The position numbers and the translations under genes are program-made. The notes beneath the pieces were generated by a model that did no database searches, was not told the DNA's origin, and saw only the letters and a program-made list of their open reading frames with translations. DNA of 64,000 nucleotides from an uncultured Gammaproteobacteria bacterium (lineage in GTDB: Bacteria > Pseudomonadota > Gammaproteobacteria > PS1 > Pseudothioglobaceae): assembly GCA_902512305.1 (NCBI GenBank), contig CABXIU010000004.1, positions 1-64,000 on the forward strand, written 5' to 3'. Below, piece after piece: positions 10,190-18,572 of this stretch. How positions within the stretch are numbered: position 1 is the first letter of the stretch; each line of letters opens with the position of its first letter.

Positions 10190-10957
10190 ATGAAAAAAAT
10201 AAAATTATTTTCTTTTTTTTGGATATTTCAGTTTATTTGTTCTTTACAAGTTTCTGCGGATGAGCTTCGAATTGCCGTAGCAAGTAACTTTTATCCAGCA
10301 TTACAAGAAATTGTTAAGAGCTATGTGCTTTATCAAAACGATTCTCTAGGTCAAAAACATAACGTAGCTCTTATTCCTGGATCTTCAGGGAAGCATTTTG
10401 CTCAAATCATGAATGGTGCCCCGTTTGACATTTTCTTTTCTGCAGACGATGTAAGGCCTTCATTATTAGAGCAGAATGGAGAGGCTATAAATAAATCAAG
10501 GCATACCTATGCACTTGGCCGACTTGTTTTATGGAGCCCAGTTGATGACCTAATAGATAAAAATGCGTCAATCCTTCAGAGCAGAGATTTTAGATTTATA
10601 GCGATGGCTAATCCTAAAATTGCGCCCTATGGAAATGCTGCAAAAGAGACATTAACATCAATGAATCTTTGGGAGACTCTTGAAGAAAAGTTGATTCGAG
10701 GGGAAAATATTGCCCAAACATTTCAGTTTGTGAATAGTGGCAACGCGCAACTAGGCTTTATTTCATTTTCACAAATTGTTAATTCTAACTATGAGGTTAA
10801 CGGCTCTTATTGGAAAGTGCCAAAATCACTTTATGAGCCAATAGAGCAGCAAGTAGTTTTGTTAAATGAGAGTTTTTTAGCTGAAGATTTCTTGTCTTAT
10901 TTATTAAGTGAAGAATCTCAAAAAATTATTTCAAGATTTGGATACGATATACCCTAA
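10190..10957 (+). CDS. modA: molybdate ABC transporter substrate-binding protein
   Basis: Signal peptide; ELRIAVASNFYPAL, GSSGKHFAQIMNGAPFDIFFSAD motifs; followed by modBC. Confidence 0.9.
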   Translation: MKKIKLFSFFWIFQFICSLQVSADELRIAVASNFYPALQEIVKSYVLYQNDSLGQKHNVALIPGSSGKHFAQIMNGAPFDIFFSADDVRPSLLEQNGEAINKSRHTYALGRLVLWSPVDDLIDKNASILQSRDFRFIAMANPKIAPYGNAAKETLTSMNLWETLEEKLIRGENIAQTFQFVNSGNAQLGFISFSQIVNSNYEVNGSYWKVPKSLYEPIEQQVVLLNESFLAEDFLSYLLSEESQKIISRFGYDIP

Positions 10958-11646
10958 TGATAAACGAATATGATATTTCTGCCCTTATTGTAACTATTAG
11001 GTTGGCTATAGTTAGCACCGCTATTTTAGTCATTATTGGGACACCTTTAGCCTGGTGGTTATCGCAGACAAAAATTAAGTTTAAAGTAATCATCGAGGCT
11101 TTAATTGCCTTACCTCTTGTGCTCCCTCCAACAGTATTAGGATTTTATTTGCTAATTACCTTAGGCTCTAATGGTCCAATCGGTAAATTTCTAGAATCTT
11201 TGGGCGGTAATTCAATTGCATTCACTTTTAGTGGTCTCGTAATTGGTTCGGTTATCTATTCACTGCCTTTTGTAGTTCAACCACTTCAAAATTCATTTAG
11301 TTCGATTGGAAGACGGCCTCTAGAGGCCGCATCTACACTTGGAGCATCTAAGCTAGATCGTTTTTTTACAGTTGTTGTTCCATTATCGAGATCAGGTTTT
11401 TTAACTGCCTCTATTTTAGGTTTTGCACATACGGTTGGTGAATTTGGTGTCGTTCTGATGATTGGAGGTAATATTCCAGGGGAGACCGGAGTTCTTTCTA
11501 TTGCAATTTATGATCATGTTGAGGCAATGGAATATAGTCAGGCACATATATTATCTGGCGGTCTATTGCTCTTATCTTTTTTACTGCTAATCTGTGTATA
11601 TGTATTCAATAGGCGATTTTCAATTTTGAGGAGCGCTGAGAAATGA
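10957..11646 (+). CDS. modB: molybdate ABC transporter permease
   Basis: ALPLVLPPTVLGFYLL, EAASTLGASKLDRFFTVVVPLS motifs. Confidence 0.92.
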   Translation: MINEYDISALIVTIRLAIVSTAILVIIGTPLAWWLSQTKIKFKVIIEALIALPLVLPPTVLGFYLLITLGSNGPIGKFLESLGGNSIAFTFSGLVIGSVIYSLPFVVQPLQNSFSSIGRRPLEAASTLGASKLDRFFTVVVPLSRSGFLTASILGFAHTVGEFGVVLMIGGNIPGETGVLSIAIYDHVEAMEYSQAHILSGGLLLLSFLLLICVYVFNRRFSILRSAEK

Positions 11647-12704
11647 TTGAATGCAAAATTAAAGTTACTTTAGACAGTTTTATTCTTGATGCCAACTTTA
11701 AAATACCAGGCGAAGGGATTACTGTTATTTATGGCTCTTCCGGCTCAGGTAAAACAACTTTATTAAGAGCTATTGCGGGATTAGAGAAAAATCAAAATGG
11801 CTTTCTCAAGGTGGGTAATTTAATTTGGCAGGATGAGTTAAATTATGTGGAAACTCATAAGCGTCAAATTGGTTATGTATTTCAAGACGCAGCCCTATTT
11901 GAGCATTTGAATGTTAGAGGAAATCTTGATTATGTGATTAAGCGCTCATCAGGCTTAAGTAAAGACTATATTAGTTCTATTTATAGTCTATTGGACATTG
12001 AATCTTTAATAGACAGAGATACAAAACAGCTCTCTGGTGGTGAAAAACAGCGCGTTGCAATTGCTAGAGCATTGTTAGTCAAGCCTAAAATATTGCTTTT
12101 AGATGAGCCCTTGTCTGCTCTTGATCTTAAACGAAAAAATGAAATTTTGCCCTACTTCGACTCTCTTCACACTCAACTGGATATCCCAATTCTTTATGTA
12201 ACTCATTCCCAAGATGAAGCCTCAAGACTGGCAGATCACCTAATGTTGATTGAAGACGGTAATATTATTGGCAATGGGCCAGTTAATGATATGCTGACTA
12301 GATTTGATATGCCTTTATCGCATAGTAGTAATGCAGTATCAATCATTGATGCTAAGGTTATTGGTCGCGAGTCAGAGTTTAATTTGATGCATCTTGAATT
12401 TTCAGGCGAGCAATTTATTGTTCCAGATAACGGTTTGCCAACTGAAAGTCTGGTTCGAATAAGGGTTGCAGCTCGAGATGTAAGTATTACAAAAAAGAAG
12501 CAGATTGATACAAGCATTTTGAACATTTTTCCAGCGGTGGTTGAAGAGATAGTGCCTGAAGGTAGAGCGCAGGTTATGGTTCGCCTCAAAATGAATGAAG
12601 TTGTATTGCTCGCATGTTTAACTAACAAATCAGCATCAATCCTCCAGTTAGAAAATGGCTTAAGTGTTTTTGTTCAAGTTAAAAGTGTCGCGATTCTTTC
12701 TTAA
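11643..12704 (+). CDS. modC: molybdate ABC transporter ATP-binding protein
   Basis: Walker A GSSGSGKTT, LSGGEKQRVAIARALL, C-terminal TOBE/molybdate-binding region. Confidence 0.92.
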   Translation: MIECKIKVTLDSFILDANFKIPGEGITVIYGSSGSGKTTLLRAIAGLEKNQNGFLKVGNLIWQDELNYVETHKRQIGYVFQDAALFEHLNVRGNLDYVIKRSSGLSKDYISSIYSLLDIESLIDRDTKQLSGGEKQRVAIARALLVKPKILLLDEPLSALDLKRKNEILPYFDSLHTQLDIPILYVTHSQDEASRLADHLMLIEDGNIIGNGPVNDMLTRFDMPLSHSSNAVSIIDAKVIGRESEFNLMHLEFSGEQFIVPDNGLPTESLVRIRVAARDVSITKKKQIDTSILNIFPAVVEEIVPEGRAQVMVRLKMNEVVLLACLTNKSASILQLENGLSVFVQVKSVAILS

Positions 12705-13957
12705 CTTGTCTCAAGGCTAACTCTCAGCCTTTTAACTGGACGCTCATCGATAAAGACATGTATCAATGCTGTAATCGCAGCAATTATCGCAGCCCACCAC
12801 CAAACCTGATTATAGGATCCAGTTGTATCAAAGAGATAGCCTCCAAGCCACACTCCTGTGAACGAGCCGATTTGATGATTCAAGAATACTATCCCATAGA
12901 GAGTGCCCATAAATCTTAAACCAAACATCTGAGCAACTAGTCCTGAAGTGGGGGGCACAGTTGCAAGCCAAAGAAGACCAGTTGCGAAGGAGAATGCATA
13001 GATTGTCACAGTTGAAATTGGAACTATAAGAAATAAAACAATGACAATCGATCGTGCTGCGTATATAAAGGTGAGAATCCATTTTTTTGAATAGATGCCG
13101 GAGAGGTGTCCTGAAACAAGTGAGCCTACAATGTTACATAGGCCAATAATGGATAAGCTGGCGGCAGCCACAGAGCTATCAAATCCCTTATCTGCAAGAT
13201 ATGAAGGCATGTGAACAGTAATAAATGCTAATTGAAAACCACACACAAAAAAACCAGCGATAAGAAGCCAGTAATGAATGTGACCTGATGCTTCATTAAG
13301 TGATTCTTTTAGATTCTGTTCTGGCTCATTATCAATATTGACATTAGTCTTAGCATCACCTTTGAATACAGGCGAGAAAAGAATCATAGATAGTGCTGCT
13401 ATTGCCATCAATATGAGAGCAGTTTGCCATCCATAGGCTACAAGAAATTCTCTTGCAACTGGAATAAATAAGAACTGACCTGCTGAACCTGCAGCTGTTC
13501 CAACACCTAGCGCAAATGCCCTTTTTTCTGGCGCAACCATTCTTGCCATGGCAGGCAGAACTACCCCTAAACCTGTTCCCGCAATACCCATTCCAACGAG
13601 TATTCCAGCTCCTAGATGAAGGCTTATAAAGCTCTCGGCAGTAGCTGTAATATAGAGGCCTAGTGCGTATAAAATGGTTCCAACAATAACGACTCTTGTT
13701 GTTCCAAATTTGTCAGCAAATGCTCCAGCAATTGGCTGAGTTAGTCCCCATAAGAGATTTTGAAGAGCTAGAGAGAAGGCGAAGACTTCTCTGCCATATC
13801 CAAATGTTTCTGAAACTGGTGTTAAAAAAAGGCCAAGTGAAGATCTCCAGCCAAAATTAATAGCTAATAGAACACAAGCCAACGCAATTGCTATACTGAA
13901 AATTTTTTTATGCTGCGCCATTTTTTTCATTATAAAAGTTTCCGACAGTATAACCAT
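12701..13957 (-). CDS. MFS transporter
   Basis: 418 aa, 12-TM pattern; PIAGAFADKFGTTRVV motif. Confidence 0.85.
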   Translation of the reverse strand: MVILSETFIMKKMAQHKKIFSIAIALACVLLAINFGWRSSLGLFLTPVSETFGYGREVFAFSLALQNLLWGLTQPIAGAFADKFGTTRVVIVGTILYALGLYITATAESFISLHLGAGILVGMGIAGTGLGVVLPAMARMVAPEKRAFALGVGTAAGSAGQFLFIPVAREFLVAYGWQTALILMAIAALSMILFSPVFKGDAKTNVNIDNEPEQNLKESLNEASGHIHYWLLIAGFFVCGFQLAFITVHMPSYLADKGFDSSVAAASLSIIGLCNIVGSLVSGHLSGIYSKKWILTFIYAARSIVIVLFLIVPISTVTIYAFSFATGLLWLATVPPTSGLVAQMFGLRFMGTLYGIVFLNHQIGSFTGVWLGGYLFDTTGSYNQVWWWAAIIAAITALIHVFIDERPVKRLRVSLETS

Positions 13958-14030
13958 TATTATTTGACGAGCTGTCCTATTAATATTAATATGTGTTCAG
14001 TTGTTTTTATTAACCAGTAGGGAGGTTTAG

Positions 14031-14744
14031 ATGCGAGTCTTGGTTTTTCAGCATGTTGATTGTGAGCACCCAGGTTCATTGAGGCAATTTTTAGCTGAAG
14101 ATGGTATTGATTGGGACCCAGTATATTTACATCGTGGAGATAAAATTCCCAGTTTTGATCATTATGATGCGCTCTGGGTAATGGGTGGGCCGATGGATGT
14201 ATGGGATATTGAAGAAAACCCATGGCTTGTCGATGAAAAAGCAGCAATTAGACACTGGGTTAAGGATTTAGGTAAACCTTATCTTGGATTATGTTTGGGG
14301 CACCAGTTGCTTGCGGATGCTTTGGGCGGTACATGCGGACCTCAACAAATTCCTGAGATTGGTGTGCTTGAGATCGAGTTAACAGATGAGGGAAAGAAAG
14401 ATCTGCTTTTTCAAGGGACAGCTTCAAAACAGCAGTGCCTTCAGTGGCATTCAGTCAGAGTTGCTCAAGCCCCAGAAGGAGCGGTTGTACTGGCTAAGTC
14501 AGATGTTTGTTCAATTCAAGCAATGCGAATAGGAGAGAATGCTTGGTCGATGCAGTATCACGTTGAAATAGAGTCAGATACTGTAGATAATTGGGGCGCG
14601 ATTCCTGCTTATGCAGAAGCACTTACAAAAACTTTAGGTGAGGGTGCCCTAGGAAGTCTAAAACAAAAGACCAACAAAAATATGAGCCAATGTCTAAGTT
14701 GTGCAAGACAAATCTATGACAACTTTATGGATCAAATAGTTTAG
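14031..14744 (+). CDS. class I glutamine amidotransferase family protein
   Basis: GLCLGHQLLADALGG nucleophile elbow, MQYHVEIE catalytic His/Glu. Confidence 0.87.
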   Translation: MRVLVFQHVDCEHPGSLRQFLAEDGIDWDPVYLHRGDKIPSFDHYDALWVMGGPMDVWDIEENPWLVDEKAAIRHWVKDLGKPYLGLCLGHQLLADALGGTCGPQQIPEIGVLEIELTDEGKKDLLFQGTASKQQCLQWHSVRVAQAPEGAVVLAKSDVCSIQAMRIGENAWSMQYHVEIESDTVDNWGAIPAYAEALTKTLGEGALGSLKQKTNKNMSQCLSCARQIYDNFMDQIV

Positions 14745-14881
14745 TTTTATTCAAGTTTTTTCTATTGTTTTTTTCATCTTGCCTAATAAGGAAAATATTA
14801 CTAAAATACAGTAACTTAAAGGGAAAATTGACCTATTAAAATTCTTCAATATAAAAAAAGTTTAAAATTTAAATTTAATGA

Positions 14882-14910
14882 TTGACACTGAAATTAATTC
14901 AAGGTATCTT
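14882..14910 (+). promoter_or_regulatory. candidate sigma70 promoter for corrinoid methyltransferase operon
   Basis: TTGACA (14882-14887), 17-nt spacer, TATCTT (14905-14910), upstream of 14955 CDS in a ~210-bp intergenic region. Confidence 0.45.
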
Positions 14911-14954
14911 TCCGTTTTTTATCTATATTAAATTAGATACTTCCTTAGGGGGCA

Positions 14955-15662
14955 GTGATGAGTGAAGAAGATGATTTTGACCTAAACGACCTTGATGACA
15001 AGGAGCTGGTTGAACAAATCCAAGATGACTTATATGATGGACTAGACTCTGAAGTAACTGAGGGCACTGAAATACTTCTCTCAAGAGGATGGGATGCAAA
15101 CGATGTCTTGGGTGATGCCCTAGTTGCAGGCATGAAAATTGTTGGAATTGATTTTAGAGATGGTATTCTTTTTGTTCCAGAGGTTTTAAAGTGTGCAGGA
15201 GCGATGAAAGGTGGAATGAGTATTTTAAGACCAATCCTTGCCGAGTCTGCTGAAGACACTTCACTAGGTAAATTCGTAATTGGGACAGTTAAAGGTGATA
15301 TTCATGATATTGGTAAAAATCTAGTTGGAATGATGTGTGAAGGAGCTGGATTTGAGGTTATTGACCTAGGCATTAACAATCCCGTTGAAAACTACCTTGA
15401 AGCAGTTGATACTCATGAACCGGTTATCCTTGGTATGTCTGCATTACTAACTACTACAATGCCTTATATGGGAGTTGTTGTTGAGGAAATGGAAAAAAGA
15501 GGACTGCGAAAAGACGTTCATATAATGTGTGGTGGAGCTCCTCTAAATCAAGAGTTTGCTGATTCAATAGGCGTACCTGCATACGGTCGTGATGCTGCAA
15601 GAAGTGCTGAGATGGCCGAAGAGCATGTCCGTGGTTTGGGTAAAAAGCGTGCCCACAGATAA
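14955..15662 (+). CDS. corrinoid (B12-binding) protein of methyltransferase system, MtbC/MtgC-like
   Basis: GTVKGDIHDIGKNLVGMM (DxHxxG), LGMSALLTTTMPYM, VHIMCGGAPLNQEFADSIGVPAYGRDA motifs. Confidence 0.92.
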   Translation: MMSEEDDFDLNDLDDKELVEQIQDDLYDGLDSEVTEGTEILLSRGWDANDVLGDALVAGMKIVGIDFRDGILFVPEVLKCAGAMKGGMSILRPILAESAEDTSLGKFVIGTVKGDIHDIGKNLVGMMCEGAGFEVIDLGINNPVENYLEAVDTHEPVILGMSALLTTTMPYMGVVVEEMEKRGLRKDVHIMCGGAPLNQEFADSIGVPAYGRDAARSAEMAEEHVRGLGKKRAHR

Positions 15663-16293
15663 GGAAGCCACTGATGAGAATAAAAAAAGATTAGTATTGG
15701 GTTGTGGTGCGCTTGTTTATGATCTTTTAAGACTGATAAAACAAAATCCTTCATTTTCAGATAAAGTCAATCTTCAATGTTTACCGGCTGGTTGGCATAA
15801 TACTCCCCAATTAATTGCACCAGGTGTGGAAGATTATTTATCTAGGAATGCCCATCTTTATGAGGATGTATATATAGCTTACGCTGATTGTGGCACTGGT
15901 GGAGCTCTTGATAGAGTTATCAATAAGTATGATGCGAAGCGAATAAATGGAGCCCATTGTTATGAATTTTTTGCTGGTAAAGATGTTTTTGAAAAACTAT
16001 CAGAAGACGAGATTGGAACTTTTTATTTGACTGATTACTTAGTTAAAAATTTTAATAGAATAATGATTAAAGGGCTTGGTCTTGATAAACACCCTGAGCT
16101 TTTTGAGATTTACTTTGAACATTATAAGAAACTAGTATATTTAGCTCAAACAGAAAATAAACAATGGAAAAATGATGCAGAGCAGTACGCAAAAGATTTT
16201 GGCTTTGATTATGAATATAGGCTAGTAGGAACGGGAAGTCTTGATTCTGTTTTTGAAGAAATAGATATCGAGTCATTAAGTATTAAGGCGTAA
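15649..16293 (+). CDS. DUF1638 domain-containing protein
   Basis: LVLGCGALVYDLL, LPAGWHNTPQLI, AYADCGTGG motifs; GTG start at 15649 overlapping the previous stop preferred over 15589. Confidence 0.78.
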   Translation: MPTDKEATDENKKRLVLGCGALVYDLLRLIKQNPSFSDKVNLQCLPAGWHNTPQLIAPGVEDYLSRNAHLYEDVYIAYADCGTGGALDRVINKYDAKRINGAHCYEFFAGKDVFEKLSEDEIGTFYLTDYLVKNFNRIMIKGLGLDKHPELFEIYFEHYKKLVYLAQTENKQWKNDAEQYAKDFGFDYEYRLVGTGSLDSVFEEIDIESLSIKA

Positions 16294-16339
16294 AGTAAAA
16301 CATGATTAATTTAATTTTGAATTTTAGGAAGAATAAATA

Positions 16340-17242
16340 ATGTCAATTCTAAGCGCATTTTCCTCAAAAGAGGAAAGCAAGAAAATTAGCAATCATCTTA
16401 AAGATTTTTTGGTCGATTTTTCGATTGAAGTCATGCCTCGTACTGCATCAAAAATTGAAAGTTTCAATGAAATACTCCCTCAAAATACAAGAGTCTATAT
16501 TGCACATATAGAAGGTGTTCAAATAGAGGAAATGGTTGAAACTGCCAAAAGACTCAGTAGTGAAGGCTTTGATGTTATGCCTCACTTTCCAGCTCGCATT
16601 ATCAAAGATAAAGATACACTTGAAAATTGGATACAGAGATACCAAGATGAAGCTGGAATCGAGCAAGCCCTTCTACTAGCTGGAGGAGTCAGTAGACCTC
16701 ATGGTAGGTTTGAAACCTCAATGCAGCTTGTTGAAACAGAGCTCTTTGAAAAATATAATTTCAAACATCTGCATTTTGCGGGACACCCCGAAGGCAATAA
16801 AGATATTGATCATGACAACTCTACTAAGAATGTTGATTCAGCTTTAAGCTGGAAACAAAAATTTAAAGAACGAACGGATATTAATTTAGCTTTAACGACT
16901 CAATTCTGTTTTGAAGCCAGCCCTGTCATAGAATGGGTAGATTCACTAGTTAAAAATGGTATAGATATTCCAGTTCATATCGGAGTGGCCGGCCCTGCTA
17001 AATTACAAACTTTAATTAAGTTTTCAATTGCTTGTGGCGTCGGTCCATCTCTAAGAGTTCTCCAAAAAAGAGCAAAAGACGTTAAGAAATTGTTATTACC
17101 GTTTGAGCCAAATGATTTTTTAGAGACATTGGCTGAGCACAAAAAAGCAAACCCTAACTTCAATATCACGAATGTTCACTTTTTTCCTTTAGGAGGTATT
17201 GATGCCAATGCTTCTTGGATTAAGAGTGCTACTAATAACTAA
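16340..17242 (+). CDS. methylenetetrahydrofolate reductase-like protein (divergent MetF)
   Basis: SIEVMPRT, HFPARII, LLLAGGVSRPHG, TTQFCFEASPVIEWVDSL, PVHIGVAGPAK motifs. Confidence 0.85.
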   Translation: MSILSAFSSKEESKKISNHLKDFLVDFSIEVMPRTASKIESFNEILPQNTRVYIAHIEGVQIEEMVETAKRLSSEGFDVMPHFPARIIKDKDTLENWIQRYQDEAGIEQALLLAGGVSRPHGRFETSMQLVETELFEKYNFKHLHFAGHPEGNKDIDHDNSTKNVDSALSWKQKFKERTDINLALTTQFCFEASPVIEWVDSLVKNGIDIPVHIGVAGPAKLQTLIKFSIACGVGPSLRVLQKRAKDVKKLLLPFEPNDFLETLAEHKKANPNFNITNVHFFPLGGIDANASWIKSATNN

Positions 17243-17259
17243 TTAAAGGAGCAAGTAAA

Positions 17260-18153
17260 TTGTCATCAACAACATTATCATCTGCCTCTAAAGAGGTCAC
17301 TATCGGCTTTGGTCATCCATTTGTAATGATTGGAGAAAGAATTAACCCAACAGGTAGGAAAATTTTAGCTGCAGAAATGAAGGAAGGGAATTACTCTCGT
17401 GTCGTATCTGATGCAATAGCCCAGGTGGAGGCAGGCGCTCAAATGCTGGATCTAAATGCAGGAATCCCTTTAGCAGATGAGCCAGCAATATTGGCTGAGT
17501 CCATAAGGCGTGTTCAGGCAGTCGTTGATGTTCCTATTTCAATTGACTCATCCATTATTGAGGCTCTTGAAGCTGGCTTAGAAGCCTATCAAGGAAGAGC
17601 GCTTGTGAACTCTACAACGGGTGAAACTGAGGTGCTAGAGCGCGTACTCCCTCTAGTCAAGAAGCATGATGCCGCAGTTGTTGCAATCTCTAATGACGAG
17701 ACAGGCATTAGTGAAGACCCTAATGAAAGGTTTAAAGTTGCTAAAAAGATAGTAGAACATGCGGCTGATTATGGTATTAAACCTGAAGACGTAGTCGTTG
17801 ATCCACTGGTAATGCCAATAGGTGCTATTTCTCAGGCGGGTATTCAGGTGTTTGAATTGGTCAGACGTTTGCGTCGTGAATTAAAAGTTAACACAACTTG
17901 TGGTGCCTCTAATGTAAGTTTTGGTTTGCCACAAAGAAGCGGAATTAACAACGCTTTCTTGCCGATGTTAATTGCAGCAGGAATGACCTCTGCTATTGTA
18001 AATCCCTTACATCCAGAACTTGTTCAAGCCATTAGAGCGGGTGACGTTTTGACAGGAGTTGATGACGGATGTACGAGTTGGATATCAGCCTACAAAGAAC
18101 AGCTCAAAGAGGGTGAAAATCCAAGAGAGAGGCGAAGGAGGAGGCGCGCATAA
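17260..18153 (+). CDS. dihydropteroate synthase-like methyltetrahydrofolate:corrinoid methyltransferase
   Basis: MIGERINPTGRK, QMLDLNAGIP, DVPISIDSS, LVNSTTGE, TTCGASNVSFGLPQR motifs; TTG start with AAAGGAG upstream. Confidence 0.9.
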   Translation: MSSTTLSSASKEVTIGFGHPFVMIGERINPTGRKILAAEMKEGNYSRVVSDAIAQVEAGAQMLDLNAGIPLADEPAILAESIRRVQAVVDVPISIDSSIIEALEAGLEAYQGRALVNSTTGETEVLERVLPLVKKHDAAVVAISNDETGISEDPNERFKVAKKIVEHAADYGIKPEDVVVDPLVMPIGAISQAGIQVFELVRRLRRELKVNTTCGASNVSFGLPQRSGINNAFLPMLIAAGMTSAIVNPLHPELVQAIRAGDVLTGVDDGCTSWISAYKEQLKEGENPRERRRRRRA

Positions 18154-18156
18154 ATT

Positions 18157-18561
18157 ATGCCGGGTATTGAGTACAAAGGCTCTTGTGTTTGTGGACAGAC
18201 AACCTATACAGCCCATGATTTAAATGACATTTCTTATTGCCACTGTGACCAGTGTCGAAAAATGACAGGACACTACATGGCAGCAGCTCAAGTAAGTAGG
18301 GATAGAATTCAAATCAAGGGTAAGATAAAGTGGTTCTATACTCATGAAGGTTCTAGACATGGCTTTTGTGATAATTGTGGAGCTAATATGTTTTGGCAAA
18401 ATGACAACAAAGCAACAATAAGCGTTACAGCTGGGAGTCTTGAGGATTCAAAGAGCTTAAAGACTTGGCACCATATTTTTATTGAAGAAAAAGGATGTTA
18501 TTACAATATCAATTCTAATGAACCCCAAAGTAGAGGTTATGGCGACAGTAAAATTGATTGA
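18157..18561 (+). CDS. GFA (glutathione-dependent formaldehyde-activating)/CENP-V domain protein
   Basis: GSCVCGQTTY, YCHCDQCRKMTG, FCDNCGANMFW zinc-ligand motifs. Confidence 0.85.
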   Translation: MPGIEYKGSCVCGQTTYTAHDLNDISYCHCDQCRKMTGHYMAAAQVSRDRIQIKGKIKWFYTHEGSRHGFCDNCGANMFWQNDNKATISVTAGSLEDSKSLKTWHHIFIEEKGCYYNINSNEPQSRGYGDSKID

Positions 18562-18572
18562 GACCAAAAGAG

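Noticed and set aside
12236-12628. 130-aa - strand ORF
   Set aside because: Antisense shadow of modC.
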